DNA from: G963675935 sp963823895
Lineage (GTDB): Bacteria > Planctomycetota > Planctomycetia > Pirellulales > Thermoguttaceae
Reading direction: 5' to 3'
Assembly: GCA_963823895.1 (NCBI GenBank)
Contig: CAWGNG010000028.1
Location: 124,001-188,000 of the forward strand
DNA: 64,000 nt
Within the stretch, counting starts at the first letter, position 1. The number at the start of each line of letters is the position of its first letter. This document shows, piece after piece, positions 34,958 through 46,207 of the stretch. The position numbers and the translations under genes were made by a program. Below the pieces are notes generated by a model. The model saw only the letters and a program-made list of their open reading frames with translations. It was not told the origin of the DNA and made no database searches.

Positions 34958-37900
34958 ATGTCGCACTACACCGGTTTCCGTCGGCGGCTGTTGTTCGCCA
35001 TCCGGTTCTTGTGTTTTGCCACCGCTGCACTGCTGCTTTCCATCGCATCCTCTGGTCGGGCTCAGACGACGAACTGGATCCTTCCGGCTGGTCAGTCCGG
35101 TGATTGGTCTAATCCGTTAAACTGGGACAACGGAGTGCCAACATCGAGTATCAACGTGGCCGTCGCTAATGGCGGAACCGCAACCATTAGCCAGTCGGGT
35201 ATGGTTTGCCAAGCTCTTGACCTCGGCGGCACTAGCTCTGGAGCAGTTGTAATGACAGGTGGTGGCCTGTCCAGCAGCGGATCCCAGTATATAGGGTTTT
35301 CTGGCGTAGGAACGTTCCTGCAACAGGGAGGAGGTAACAGCATTTACCGCGGCTACACTGATGGCAGCAGCTGCTTGTACCTTGGTTACAACGTTGGCAG
35401 CTGTGGAACATACACACTAAGTGGAACTGCCGGCCTTGCCCTGGAAAGCACTACCTCGAGTGCGATCGAGTACGTGGGTTACTCCGGCTCCGGGACCTTC
35501 ATACAGACTGGCGGCACCAACTCCGTGGTGTCCTTGGATAATTTCGACGGCTGTTATGGCTACATCTACATTGGTTACAATTCCGGCGCCACGGGCACGT
35601 ACAGTCTTAGCAGTGGTTCGTGTTCGTCCGACATCCAGTACGTGGGGTACTCCGGAACGGGCAGTTTCTCACAATCGGGTGGAACTAATACCATCTATAA
35701 CCTATATTTAGGCTACAACACCACAAGCCAGGGGACCTATGAACTGAGTGGCTCGGGCACCTTCAACTTTCTCAACCGATACGTGGGCTACTCCGGAACG
35801 GGAAAGTTCACACAATCGGGGGGAACGATTTCAGGGCAGCCCAACGAGGGCGACCTGTATGTTGGCTACAACGCCGGGAGTTGTGGAACCTACGAGTTGA
35901 CGGGGACGGGCGTTATAGGCCCTAACTATAACTATTACGAGTATGTCGGTTACTCGGGAGCCGGGACATTTACACACTCTGGCGGCAGCAACACTCTGGC
36001 GTCCTCCGGCTGCCTTTACCTCGGCTACTCCACTACCGGCACGGGGGTCTATCAACTGAGTGGGGCAGGCGTGCTGACATCTTTCGCGGAATACGTCGGT
36101 AACTCTGGAACGGGGACACTCATCCAATCCGGTGGGATCAATACGGCTACGGACATCGAAATCGGCACCAGAGGATCATATGCGCTTGGTGGTGGGACAT
36201 TGAGCCTGAGTGGTGGCCTCGTGAACAACGGTGCTATCGATTTATCGAACAGCTCGGCGAGAATCAACGCTTCTTCCGCTATCATCGATCTGTCGCGAGC
36301 GATCTTCGCAAACTCACACAACGTTTCCCTTTCGCTCGACTCTCATTCGCTGCTGATTGTGCCAAGCGGCATTGACCCCGCAACCTACTTCACCTCGTAC
36401 AGCAATTTTGGCCTTGTGGAACAAGTCGGCTCCACGTTCACGATTCCCTCCGGTTACGCCATTACGGGCATCGGCAATATTCCCGATCACCTTAACTGTC
36501 AGGGGACGATCACTGCCACTTCCTTTTCTTACATCAACCTCGACGGTGGAGTGAGTGTTGCCGGCAGCGGAGGCGCAATTCTGGGGACCGGCTCGATCTA
36601 TGTCAATGATGCGACATCAGGAATGAGCGGAATATCGATCACCGCCGGCAGCCTCTATGCTGGCTACAGCGGATCAGGGACATTCACGCACTCCGCCGGA
36701 TACATCGGTTTGAGCAGTCTTTACTTGGGTTATAACGCCGCGGATGCTGGAACGTATCAGCTTGCGGCTTCCTTAAATAGCACATCGGAGTACGTCGGTT
36801 TCTCGGGAACGGGGGCATTCGCGCACAATAGCGGAGGCAATTCGATTTCCCAATCACTTTACCTCGGCTACAATTTCGGGGCCAGCGGAGGTTACACGTT
36901 GAGTGCCGGATCACTGACTTGTACCTACGCGGAGACAATCGGTTACTCAGGCTGGGGCACTTTCATTCAGGCGAGCGGGACGAACACGGCCAGTAGTGCT
37001 TATCTTGGCTACAACGTTGGTGGCAGTGGAGCTTACGCCCTTAGCGGCATCGGATTCCTAAGCCTTACGGGCCTACATGTTGGTTACAACGGCGCAGGGA
37101 CCTTCACGCAGACAGCAGGAACTAGCACGTTGTCCCAGACCTTAATGGTCGGCGAAACCTCTACAGGCCAGGGAATCTATCTTCTTGGCGGCTCGGCACG
37201 GCTGATCGCCAACGCGGCTTATGTCGGCAACTCGGGAAGTGGAATATTTGTGCAATCCGGCGGAACGACTTCACTCACCTATGGTTTGTATCTCGGCTAC
37301 AGCTCGACGAGCAACGGAGTCTATACGATGAGTGGCGCGAGCGCGTTAAGCGCCGCTAACGAATATGTCGGCTACTCAGGATCGGGAACCATCACGCAAT
37401 CCGGCGGGACCAATGCAATCTCCACGAATCTCTATCTGGGTTACAAAGCGGCCGGCAGCGGAACCTATCTGCTAAATGGCACCGGCGCGTTGAGCGCTGG
37501 CTGGGAGTTCCTCGGCGGTTCGGGATCCGGAACTTTAACACAATCGGGCGGAGCAAATACCGCCATGCTCGTTCAGATCAGTCCCGGAGGTTGTTATTCA
37601 CTGGGTGCGGGAATGTTGAACCTAAAAGGCGGGGGCTTGGTCAACAATGGAGTTCTCGATCTGTCCAACAGCACAGCTACAATCGATGTCTCATCGTCGA
37701 TCGTCGATCTGTCCGGCGCGATCCTCTGCAATTCCGCGGGAATGTCTGTCGCGTTAGATAGCCACTCGTTGTTGATTGTGCCGACCGGGCTTGATCCGCG
37801 CACCGATTTCAGACAGTTCAGTGGCGATGGAATTGTCCACCAAGTCGGCTCCTCGTTGCCGATCCCGTCCGCCTACAGCATCTGCGGTGTCGGTACTATT

Positions 37901-40900
37901 ACCGATCGCGTCGATTGTCAGGGAACGCTCACTGCCACTTCTGGATACTCCATCAATCTCGGCAGCGGACTGAGTGTGGCTGACGGAGGAAGCGTGAACT
38001 TGGGCGGCGGTTCACTTACGGTGAACGACGCCACCTCGGGAATTGACCACGCATGGCTAACCGTCGCCGGACAATCGGTCGGATTGGGGGGAGCCGGGAC
38101 ATTTACTCAATCTGCTGGTGTCAATGCAATTTCCGGTTACCTCTATCTAGGCTGCAACTCCGGCGATAGCGGCACTTATGTTCTAGGCGGCGGATCTCTC
38201 AGCTCCTCTAGCAGCGAGTACGTGGGGTACACGGGCGCGGGGACGTTCATACAGTCCGGGGGAAGCAACACGGTCTCTGGAACAATTTATCTTGCCTCCA
38301 ACACCAACAGCAGCGGCAGCTACATTCTAGGCGGCGGATCTCTCAGCTCCTCTAGCAGCGAGTACGTGGGGTACACGGGCGCGGGGACGTTCATACAGTC
38401 CGGGGGAAGTAACACGGTCTCTGGAACGCTCTATCTCGCCTACAACACCAAAAGCAGCGGCAGCTTCCAACTTAGCGGCGACAGCAATTTGCTGGTCTCC
38501 TCCGACGAGTGTGTCGGCTACTCCGGCACGGCGACATTCACCCAGTCGGGCGGGACCAACTCGATATCGGGGGGGCTGGCCCTGGGCCTCTATTCCACCG
38601 CCAGTGGAAACTACAACCTCAACGGCGGAGTGCTCGTCTTGAGTTCCCTGAGCAGAGGCTCTGGCACTGCGACCTTCAGTTTCGGCGGTGGGACACTTCG
38701 GGCCGGCGCGGCATTCACCTGTTCGCTCCCAATAGCGCTCACGGCGAACGGCGGCGATGCCGCCATCGATACTGCAGGCTATGCGGTCACGCTGTCGGGT
38801 GCTCTTACTGGCCCCGGTGGATTGAACAAACTGGGCACCAATATCCTGACTCTCTCGGCAGCCAACACTTATTCCGGCACAACGACGGTAGCCGCCGGCG
38901 GGCTGCAGGCCGCGATGCCAGCGTCTTTGCCCGGCTATGGCGTCTCTGGGAGCATCTCGGTGAATACCGATGCCACGCTGATTGTCAATTATGGCGGTGC
39001 AAGTGACTGGAAGGCGGCAGACGTCGACGCGTTGCGGGCCGACGTGTCATTTGCTCCCGGCTCTCTTCTGGGTTTTGACACCTCTCACGCATCGAGCGGC
39101 GGCAGCTACACCAGCCCCATAACGGGAGATATTGGAATCGCCAAGTATGGGACCAACATACTGACTCTTGGTAGTGCCAATACTTACACGGGTAAGACAA
39201 TTGCCAATGGGGGGGAGCTATCGGTTAGTAGCGCTAGTTGCCTGGGTACGAATCCTGCGGACTTCATAGCTGATCAACTGAGTCTCAACGGCGGCACGCT
39301 TCTTGCATCCGCATCTTTCACACTAGATGACAACCGAGGGATCACTCTAGGAACAGGCGGAGGCACGCTCAGTTCGACTAGCGGTACGATTCTGATGGTC
39401 AGAAACGTGATTGCTGGTAGTGGAAACCTGACGGTGGCTGGCAGCGGCTCCGTAGTACTCGGCGTTGCGAACACCTACACCGGCGCAACGACTTGCAGCG
39501 CGGGTACGCTGACCGTTCAGAATCAGAACGCGATCCAGAATAGCACCTTCGCCGGTGGTGCCGGCGTGCTCGTGTTCGATAGCGTTGTACCGAATCACAT
39601 ATTCACCTTTGGTGGTTTAAGCGGATCAAGCGCATTGAGCCTTCAGGACAACGCCAACAATGCGATCACCCTCTTGGCTGGTAACAACGGTGCGAGTACC
39701 TCCTTTTCCGGCATTCTCAACGGATCAGGTTCGCTGGTAAAGATCGGTGCAGGTACGTTAACCCTTGCCGGAGCGAATACATACACGGGAAAGACGATTG
39801 TCGACAACGGTGCTCTGGCTATCAATAGTGATGCAAGTTTGGGAGCCAATCCTGCTAATTTCACCGCCGACCAATTGACTTTGGACGGTGGCGCGCTCTT
39901 GGCAACGGCGTCGTTTACGCTCGGCAGTAACCGCGGGATTACTTTGGGGGAGAGTGGCGGCGCACTCGCGGCAAATAGCGGTGCGAACCTCACCATTGCA
40001 ACTGTAATTAGCGGCGGTAGTCTGACGAAGACCGCTGGTGGCACGCTGACCCTTTCCGGCGCCAACACCTACACCGGTAGGACGATCGTCGGCGGTGGCA
40101 CACTGGTTATTAGTAATGACGCTAACCTTGGAACGAATCCCAGCAGTTTCACGGCCGACCAACTGACTCTCGACGGCGGCACGCTCCTGGCGTCCGGATC
40201 GTTTACATTCGGTAACAACCGTGGCATTACTCTTGGAACAAACGGTGGCACGCTATCCTGTGGTGGCACCAGCCCGTTTACAGTTGCGAACGCGATTACC
40301 GGCAGCGGCAATCTAACAGTGGCTGGAAGCGGTTCGGTGGTCCTCAGCACCGCTAATACTTACAGCGGCGCCACAGTTGTAAGCTCCGGCACGTTGACAT
40401 TGCAACATCAGAATGCAATCCAAAACAGCACATTTGGCGGCGGAGCGGGCACGCTGGCATTTCCGAACACTCGGGGCGGCCATGTGTTCACGTTTGGCGG
40501 CCTTAGTGGCTCCACCCCACTAGCTATTCAAGATATTGTTGGCCATGCCGTCGCTCTCTCGATCGGCAACAATAATGCGGGCACCGTGTACTCCGGGGTT
40601 CTCAGCGGTAGTGGTTCCCTAACGAAGATCGGCACTGGTACGCTAACCCTGTCAGGCGCCAACACATATGCAGGTCCCACCACTATAGTCACCGGTGCGC
40701 TGGAAGTGAGCAACACTGCAGGCTCTGCCACTGGCCGGGGCGCGGTTACAGTCGATTCAGGAGCGACGCTGACTGGCTCCGGCATTATCGGTGGACCGGT
40801 TTCCGTTACCGGCACACTTCGCCGGGCGACGGTCCAGGGGGAATCCTCACCATCAACAACCAAGTCTCGCTGCAATCCAACGCCACGTTCAGCGCCGAGA

Positions 40901-41280
40901 TATTCGGCTTGACCGCCGACACGGGATACGACGAGCTCACGACCACCGGACCGGTGTCGCTGGCGGGCACGTTGGCGCTGAACTTCGGCAGTTTCACGCC
41001 CACCGGCAGCGACATCCTGTTCCTGATCAACAACACCGGCACGGGTGCCACGACCGGCACGTTCCAATACGCTGATCACGCGGAAATCGGCACTTTCAAC
41101 GGCTTCAATTGGTACATCACCTACGAGGCGAACGACGCCGCGGTGCCGAGTCTCAGTGGCGGCAACGACGTTGCGATTTATAGTGAGCCCGTCCCCGAAC
41201 CGAGTGCCCTAGCTTTGCTGGTTGCTGGTCTGTTCGGTTCGTTTGCCTTTGCTTGGGCAAGGCAGAGGAACAGGACATAG
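34958..41280 (+). CDS. Giant PEP-CTERM surface protein with autotransporter-type beta repeats, one apparent frameshift
   Basis: About 2,107 residues. A signal peptide (LLFAIRFLCFATAALLLSIA) comes first. Then ~25 imperfect repeats of ~48 residues follow, with LYLGYN, GTYxLSG, EYVGYSG and GTFTQSGG, then PATR-type beta-helix repeats (NTYTGKTTV). It ends in PEP-CTERM: VPEPSALALLVAGLFGSF plus RQRNRT. The frame breaks near 40822; with CCC in place of CC it continues as PGDGPGGILTINN. PEP-CTERM proteins are sorted by an exosortase, which is not in this window. There is no beta-barrel autotransporter domain. It is likely an extracellular adhesin or matrix protein. GC is lower than in flanking genes. 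An earlier ATG at 34877 is possible. Confidence 0.85.
38181..38427. repeat. Recent 144-bp tandem duplication in the surface-protein gene
   Basis: The ~103 bp from 38181 recur at 38325 with a single change (AAGC to AAGT). The period is 144 bp, that is 48 codons or one protein repeat, while all other repeats in the gene have diverged. Confidence 0.9.
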
Positions 41281-41663
41281 GACGGCGATTTTCGGCATTG
41301 CTCGCGGAATCTCAGCGGTTTTCCGAGATTGCCGAATAATCGACCCTTTTGCGACATCACGGCTAGATAATCCTGTTCCACCGTTCGTGGATGATCTTCA
41401 CGGGCTGTGCATGTTTTCAGAACTCAAAGGGGCAGGAGCGGCGATTCTGCCGCCCCTGCTGCCCAGACGTTACTCCAATGGGCGAATACGCTGGACACCA
41501 GGCAAAACATAGCGCCGGTCAGTGCCAATGGCATCGACTGCCGGACGTAGCCAATGTTTGGATGGTAGAAAGGCGTAAACGTCAATAAATCGCCAGCCTT
41601 GCGGCCCGTGGTACGCTGAATGCGTGGGTTCAGTTTGATCAGCGACATTCGGAGGACCGAGCA
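41281..41663. other. Region between the surface-protein gene and the IS66 genes
   Basis: About 380 bp. GGGGCAGGAGCGGCG and CGCCCCTGCTGCCC (41430-41465) form an imperfect hairpin that may end the surface-protein transcript. The left end of the IS66 element must lie in here, but I could not fix its inverted repeat. Confidence 0.4.
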
Positions 41664-42023
41664 ATGGCGGGGACCAGCAACGCGGATCGGCGGCGGAGTT
41701 GGCAGGAGGCGATCGAACGTCAGGAAGCCAGTGGGCAGAGCATTGTGGGGTTCTGTGCCAAGGAACGGCTGTCCTTGGCATCCTTCCACGCTTGGAAGAG
41801 GCGACTTCGCCGTACCCCGCAAAAAATCCGGCGAGGAGAGGCAAAGGAGCCACTGGTTCCCGTGCAGATCGTGACCGACCCAGGCAGTCTCGCAGGAATC
41901 CTGGAAGTTCAATGGCCTGGTGGTGTCCTTCTTCGGTCCCAGGCGTGTGACGTGCAGACGATCGTCGCGGCGATTACTGCCCTGTCGGCTTCTCCTTCGA
42001 CGCGAAGGATGCGACGATGTTGA
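41664..42023 (+). CDS. tnpA: IS66 accessory protein TnpA
   Basis: A 119-residue protein with a helix-turn-helix: SWQEAIERQEASGQSIVGFC and LSLASFHAWKRRLRR, which matches the first ORF of IS66 elements. It is needed with TnpB and TnpC for efficient movement and probably binds the element's ends. Its 3' end overlaps tnpB by 7 bp, so they are translated together. Length is normal for the family. Confidence 0.9.
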   Translation: MAGTSNADRRRSWQEAIERQEASGQSIVGFCAKERLSLASFHAWKRRLRRTPQKIRRGEAKEPLVPVQIVTDPGSLAGILEVQWPGGVLLRSQACDVQTIVAAITALSASPSTRRMRRC

Positions 42024-42391
42024 TGCTCCCCACGTCGCTTCGTGTCTTCGCCAAGGCAGGCCCCACGGACATGAGACGGAGCTTCGAAGGGCTCGTCGGA
42101 ATTGTTGAGCGGGAACTGCACCAGCAGGTGGAGTCGGGCGATCTATTCCTCTTCTTCAATCGGCGTGGCGATCGCGTGAAGGTACTCTGGTTCGCGGGTG
42201 ACGGGCTCGTGATTTGGTACAGGCGATTGGAAAGCGGAACCTTCGAGATACCGAAAGCGGCACGGGCTGTGCGGGAGGATGGTTCAGTGTCGCCTGCTGG
42301 AATCGAGATTCGACTGAGTGATTTGACACTGATCTTGGAAGGTATCGACTTGGCCAGCGTGCGCCGTCGTCCACGATGGCGACGAGCATGA
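42017..42391 (+). CDS. tnpB: IS66 accessory protein TnpB (Orf2)
   Basis: A 124-residue protein of the IS66 Orf2 family, with the typical TDMRRSFEGLVGIV, DLFLFFNRRGDRVKVLWF and GLVIWYRRLESGTFE. The biochemical role of this protein is not known, but IS66 elements need it. It overlaps tnpA and precedes tnpC by 74 bp. It is not related to the TnpB nuclease of IS605. Confidence 0.92.
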   Translation: MLMLPTSLRVFAKAGPTDMRRSFEGLVGIVERELHQQVESGDLFLFFNRRGDRVKVLWFAGDGLVIWYRRLESGTFEIPKAARAVREDGSVSPAGIEIRLSDLTLILEGIDLASVRRRPRWRRA

Positions 42392-42465
42392 TGTCAGTCC
42401 TGCCGTTCTGAAAGAAATCTCTGTGACAGCAGAACCAAATCACGGCGGCAAGCGTTTAACAAGGC

Positions 42466-44157
42466 ATGGAGTACGAAGGTCCATCTCTCGCCGATCAACT
42501 GGCCGCCTGCCAGCAGCGGATCCGTGAGCTGAAACAGAGGGATGCCGAACGGCAGGCCGTCATCTCGCAACAACAAGAACTGATTGCCAGCTATCAGGAG
42601 CAACTGGCGAAGGCTGCCGAGCAACTGCGGTTCTTCAAGCGGGCGATGTTCGGCCAACGACGCGAACGGTACGCCCCTTCGCCCGATCAGAAGTTGCTTT
42701 TCGTTCCTGAAGCCGTGGCGGGGCTGGAGGCTCAGCGGCAGAACTCTGGGGAAGCCAACGCGGACTTGCCACCGCTTCGAACCCGGCGAAAGCCACGACG
42801 ACCGAGAATTACGTTCCCGCAATTCTGGGAACACCGGCGGACTGAGTATCCGCTTCCTGACGCTGAATTGCCTTGCGGCTGCTGTGGTCAACAACGGGTT
42901 ATCACCCGCACCCACATCACGAAGCGTTTGGAGATGGAAGAGGCGAAGCTGTATGTGGTCGAGGAGGTGCGGTACACCTACGGTTGCTCCCATTGCCACG
43001 ATGGCTCGCAGATGGTCACCACACAGAGGCCGCCACAGGCCGTGGAGAAGAGCCCCTTCGGGCCGAGCGTCCTGGCGTGGCTGGTGACGTGGAAGTTCTT
43101 GCACCATTTGCCAGTCTATCGGCAGCAGGAACTGCTCCTTGGTCCGCTGAAGCGGTGGCTGTCGCGGGCACTGCTGTGCGGGCTGCTGAGCCGGACGGCC
43201 CAGGCCCTCCGGCCCCTGGAACGGCTGATTCGTCAGCAGGTGCTTGCCAGCATCGTCATCAACGCCGATGAGACGGAGGTGAAGATGCTCAAACCTGGGC
43301 ACGGCAAGGCGATTACCGGCTACCTCAATGGGTTCGCTGGTGACGCCGATCATCGCTACGTGTTCTATGATTTCCGCCCCAGCCGCAGCCGAGACGGGCC
43401 ACAAGAGGTGCTGGGAGACTACCGGGGTTACTTGCAGACTGATGGCTACGTGGTCTACACCTCGCTGGTTCGCCATTCGGAAGGCCGTTTGGTGGATGTC
43501 GCGTGCTGGGCTCACGGTCGGCGGGGCTTCGAGGAAGCGATCCCGGCGACCAGCCACCCGTTGGTCCACGAGGCCATGATCTGGACGCAGCAGCTTTATG
43601 ACATCGAGGACCGTGCCCACGACATGTCGGCGGACGACCGCCGGGAATTGCGACAGGTAGAAGCGTTGCCGATCCTGGCGAGAATGAAAGCCCGATTCGA
43701 TGAGGTGCGGCCGACGTTGCGCCCCACAGCCAAGCTGGCCGAGGCAATCGATTACGTGTTGAACCGCTGGAATGCCTTCACCCGGTATACCAGCGACGGG
43801 AGAATCCCGATAGACAACAACACGATCGAGCGGCTTCTGCGGCCCATCGCTATCGGCAGGAAAAATTACCTCTTTTTTGGAAGCGAGAAGGGCGGGAAGA
43901 CTGCGGCGACACTTTACACGCTGGTGCAGAGCGCCAGGAGAAACCATGTGGACGTGTGGCCGTATCTTACAGACGTACTGCGCCGCATTGCAGCCATTCC
44001 CCCCGGCGACACGGCTGCCCTGGAAGCCCTGTTGCCGGATCGCTGGGTTGCTGCCCACCCCGAGCAGCGGCTTGAGCAGCGGGAAGAAGAATCTCGTGAA
44101 GCCCAGGCCCGTCGCCGCCAGAAACGGGCCGCCCGCCGCGTTGCCGTTGCCTCGTAA
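42466..44157 (+). CDS. tnpC: IS66 transposase TnpC
   Basis: A 563-residue DDE transposase, full length. The N-terminal leucine-zipper-like region (QQQELIASYQEQLAKAAEQL) leads to a zinc-finger-like CGCCGQQ...YGCSHCHD, then the catalytic core: IVINADETEVKM (first Asp), YLQTDGYVVYTSL (second Asp) and IPIDNNTIERLLRPIAIGRK (Glu). The C-terminal IS66 end follows, with a basic tail. It is only distantly similar to the transposase at 33.2 kb, so the two came in separately. Confidence 0.95.
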   Translation: MEYEGPSLADQLAACQQRIRELKQRDAERQAVISQQQELIASYQEQLAKAAEQLRFFKRAMFGQRRERYAPSPDQKLLFVPEAVAGLEAQRQNSGEANADLPPLRTRRKPRRPRITFPQFWEHRRTEYPLPDAELPCGCCGQQRVITRTHITKRLEMEEAKLYVVEEVRYTYGCSHCHDGSQMVTTQRPPQAVEKSPFGPSVLAWLVTWKFLHHLPVYRQQELLLGPLKRWLSRALLCGLLSRTAQALRPLERLIRQQVLASIVINADETEVKMLKPGHGKAITGYLNGFAGDADHRYVFYDFRPSRSRDGPQEVLGDYRGYLQTDGYVVYTSLVRHSEGRLVDVACWAHGRRGFEEAIPATSHPLVHEAMIWTQQLYDIEDRAHDMSADDRRELRQVEALPILARMKARFDEVRPTLRPTAKLAEAIDYVLNRWNAFTRYTSDGRIPIDNNTIERLLRPIAIGRKNYLFFGSEKGGKTAATLYTLVQSARRNHVDVWPYLTDVLRRIAAIPPGDTAALEALLPDRWVAAHPEQRLEQREEESREAQARRRQKRAARRVAVAS

Positions 44158-44222
44158 ATTGACGGATGTGGGCAGAAACGATACAATCTGGCGTTGACTG
44201 ATCTTCAGCCTGAGCCGCCCAA

Positions 44223-45200
44223 ATGCACCTTTCTCGGAAGATTTTGCGGGGCTTTCTAGTTCTGTTTGTGACCGCACTGGTTCTGCTTGTGATCGCGGTG
44301 ATCTGGGTCGGAAGCAGCTTTCTTTCTTTCGACTTCAACGATGGCTACGCCCAATGGGGCGCGGCCGATATGGTCATCGAGTATATGGAGACCCACGACG
44401 GTCACTGGCCACCGAACTGGGAAGCATTGCGCGAGAACTTCGAGTCGGGCAGGGGATATTTGGGACATGTTGGCGGCACATTCGAACAGTTCCAAAAGCG
44501 GATCTTCATCGATTTCCAAGCCGATCCCGAAGAGTTACGGAAGCAATCCTTGGCCTCTGACAACGCAAAATTCGACGTCATCCATGCCGGCTGGGGCAGT
44601 GTGCAGTTTGGCGAAGGACCGAACGCGGTGCTGCGATCCTATTTCCGACGAAAGGCTGGCATTATCGATGCGCCCCGTCCTTCCGGCGGCTGGCCAACTT
44701 CGCACGAGAAGGAAATCGCAAACGAATGGTACAAGCGTGGGGCCAGCGTCCATTTTGACGAGCACGAAAATGTCACGGATGTTTGGACGGCTTCTGATCC
44801 TCTAATTCGATCCCTCGGCGACAACGATCTCTCGGACCTGAGGAAATTCAAGCACCTCAAACGCCTAAACGTTGTGGGCAGCCGCGTTACTGATGCCGGC
44901 TTGGCCTACCTGAAGGACATTCCGACGCTTGAGGATTTGAACCTTGGCGGTACGCTAATCACGGACGCCGGTTTGGCGAACTTAAGCGGACATCCTGGCC
45001 TGGCACAACTGGATCTCTTTGACACTCGCATTACCGACGCCGGTTTGCGACACCTTCGTACTCTGCGGAACCTGAGATCTCTCCGTTTGGATCAGACAAA
45101 AATCGCCAAGGAAGCCATTCGCGAACTCCAGTCGCAACTCCCTGCCCTGGAAATCGAGAATGAAGGCCGCTCCCCCCTGACGCCCCCCTACGACAAGTGA
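44223..45200 (+). CDS. Membrane-anchored leucine-rich repeat protein
   Basis: A 325-residue protein. An N-terminal helix (FLVLFVTALVLLVIAVIWVG) should anchor it in the membrane with the bulk outside. Residues ~205-305 are planctomycete-type leucine-rich repeats with the pattern VTDAGLAYLKDIPTLEDLNL, ITDAGLANLSG and ITDAGLRHLRTLRNLRSL. The middle has no domain I know. LRRs bind other proteins; a specific partner cannot be named. The gene lies just after the IS66 element, and its GC is lower than the local average. Confidence 0.8.
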   Translation: MHLSRKILRGFLVLFVTALVLLVIAVIWVGSSFLSFDFNDGYAQWGAADMVIEYMETHDGHWPPNWEALRENFESGRGYLGHVGGTFEQFQKRIFIDFQADPEELRKQSLASDNAKFDVIHAGWGSVQFGEGPNAVLRSYFRRKAGIIDAPRPSGGWPTSHEKEIANEWYKRGASVHFDEHENVTDVWTASDPLIRSLGDNDLSDLRKFKHLKRLNVVGSRVTDAGLAYLKDIPTLEDLNLGGTLITDAGLANLSGHPGLAQLDLFDTRITDAGLRHLRTLRNLRSLRLDQTKIAKEAIRELQSQLPALEIENEGRSPLTPPYDK

Positions 45201-45234
45201 AGGTAGGAGATAGTCATAGAAAGCTCACCATGCC

Positions 45235-45564
45235 CTATACGGCTGGCGATTTATTGACGGTTGCCCACTTCCACACCCATTCCTGTTGATTGCTGCTGTA
45301 TCCCCACGGACTCGTTCCACGGTTGGCCCCTTGCGCCGCCGGCTCGGTTGCCTGCACGACCGGTTGGGACACCGCCTGGTCCTCGGCGGGTGGCAGCGGC
45401 GGGAAAGCCGCCCGTGCCGCCTGCCAAGATTCTTCTTTGGCCTGTTGCCGCGACTTGCCTTCCGCCCGCAGTCGTTCGCGGACTTCTTCGCGGTAGCGCG
45501 TCACCTCGTCGGTTCGGCCTTCACGTCGCCAGCGGTCGATCAGTTGGATTTTCGATTCTTGCAC
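45235..45564 (-). CDS. Hypothetical charged protein
   Basis: A 109-residue protein beginning with GTG: MQESKIQLIDRWRREGRTDE. Residues ~1-50 form a charged helix with many Arg and Glu (RYREEVRERLRAEGKSRQQA). The rest is Pro/Ala/Gln-rich and ends KWATVNKSPAV. A perfect AAGGAG 9 bp before the GTG supports it. It is the last of three small ORFs on the minus strand that run away from the tRNA-like fragment, which suggests a small integrated element. No known family. Confidence 0.6.
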   Translation of the reverse strand: MQESKIQLIDRWRREGRTDEVTRYREEVRERLRAEGKSRQQAKEESWQAARAAFPPLPPAEDQAVSQPVVQATEPAAQGANRGTSPWGYSSNQQEWVWKWATVNKSPAV

Positions 45565-45581
45565 GGTGAATGTCTCCTTGC

Positions 45582-45875
45582 CTAAACTGCCGCGATTTTT
45601 TCGTGTTTATCGGAGGGGAATATACGAGCGTGGAGTCGCGGCGCAACCCTGGGGGTCGGGAACAATTTCCGGTGGCCGGTGGGGCCCCTGGGGTCGTCGG
45701 CGATGTCGGCCCCGTCAACGGCGCTGCGGTCGCCGGCCGGTGGCGTCGATTCTGGCGCTGGAAGTGGCACGTTGACGGCGGCTTGACGAGCGCCGACGCC
45801 CATTGATGGCCCGGGAGCCGTCCAGGGCCATGCGCGCGATTCCTTGGCCATCAGGCCCACAGTTTGCCGCGTCAT
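45582..45875 (-). CDS. Hypothetical small protein of the same operon
   Basis: A 97-residue ORF starting MTRQTVGLMAKESRAWPW. It is Pro/Ala/Arg-rich with no domain seen. Its ATG overlaps the stop of the upstream ORF as ATGA, which is the main support; composition alone would not be convincing, and this frame could be non-coding. Confidence 0.35.
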   Translation of the reverse strand: MTRQTVGLMAKESRAWPWTAPGPSMGVGARQAAVNVPLPAPESTPPAGDRSAVDGADIADDPRGPTGHRKLFPTPRVAPRLHARIFPSDKHEKIAAV

Positions 45876-46207
45876 GCGCGCCCCCCTTGGCCTTCGCCCT
45901 GGTTCCCGGTGAGCATGACGGCGAGCCGTTCGCGGTCGGCCGGTGAGAGATTGGCGACGGCAGCGGCAAGCACGGCCAGCGGGTCGCCCTGGTCGGCGGT
46001 CGATGATCCCCGGCCAGCCCCGCCGTGGTCGATCCCTTCGCCTTCGTTGCCCTGGTCGGCGGGGACTTGCAGCGGCACGGGCGAAGCGGTGTCGAGGGCC
46101 TCAGCGTTCACGTTTTCGGCTTCGCTGGTACAAGCACTGGTACAAGCGGCCGAAGGCGTCGGCGCAAGTCCTTTGATACCGTCACTTGCGACGGGGTGCT
46201 TGCTCAT
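45872..46207 (-). CDS. Hypothetical protein next to a tRNA-like fragment
   Basis: A 111-residue ORF from MSKHPVASDGIKGLAPTPSA to the C-terminus LSPADRERLAVMLTGNQGEG. The last part has a helix pattern (DPLAVLAAAVANLSPADRER) that looks like real protein. The reading frame is open farther upstream to 46462, but there it passes through the antisense of the tRNA-like segment (KGFEPSTFG), a known artefact, so I start at 46207. It probably belongs to a small element integrated at a tRNA. Confidence 0.5.
   Translation of the reverse strand: MSKHPVASDGIKGLAPTPSAACTSACTSEAENVNAEALDTASPVPLQVPADQGNEGEGIDHGGAGRGSSTADQGDPLAVLAAAVANLSPADRERLAVMLTGNQGEGQGGRA

Larger units (their letters stand above)
41664..44157 (+). 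mobile_element. IS66-family insertion sequence (gene limits)
   Basis: A complete three-gene IS66 set (tnpA, tnpB, tnpC) with all frames open. The outer ends extend beyond the given limits into 41281-41663 and 44158-44222; I searched both flanks by eye and found no clear terminal repeats or 8-bp target copy. It may be an active element. Confidence 0.85.

Noticed and set aside
34958..41280. Classical type V autotransporter
   Set aside because: The passenger-type repeats are present, but there is no C-terminal beta-barrel; the end is a PEP-CTERM signal instead.
41391..41588. 65-codon plus-strand ORF before the IS66 genes
   Set aside because: No ribosome site, Cys/Arg-rich random-looking composition, and it probably spans the element's left end.
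41281..44222. Exact ends of the IS66 element
   Set aside because: I compared both flanks by eye on both strands and found no convincing terminal inverted repeat or 8-bp duplication.
42394..44277. 627-codon open frame on the minus strand
   Set aside because: Antisense of the IS66 tnpC gene, which is clearly the real coding frame.
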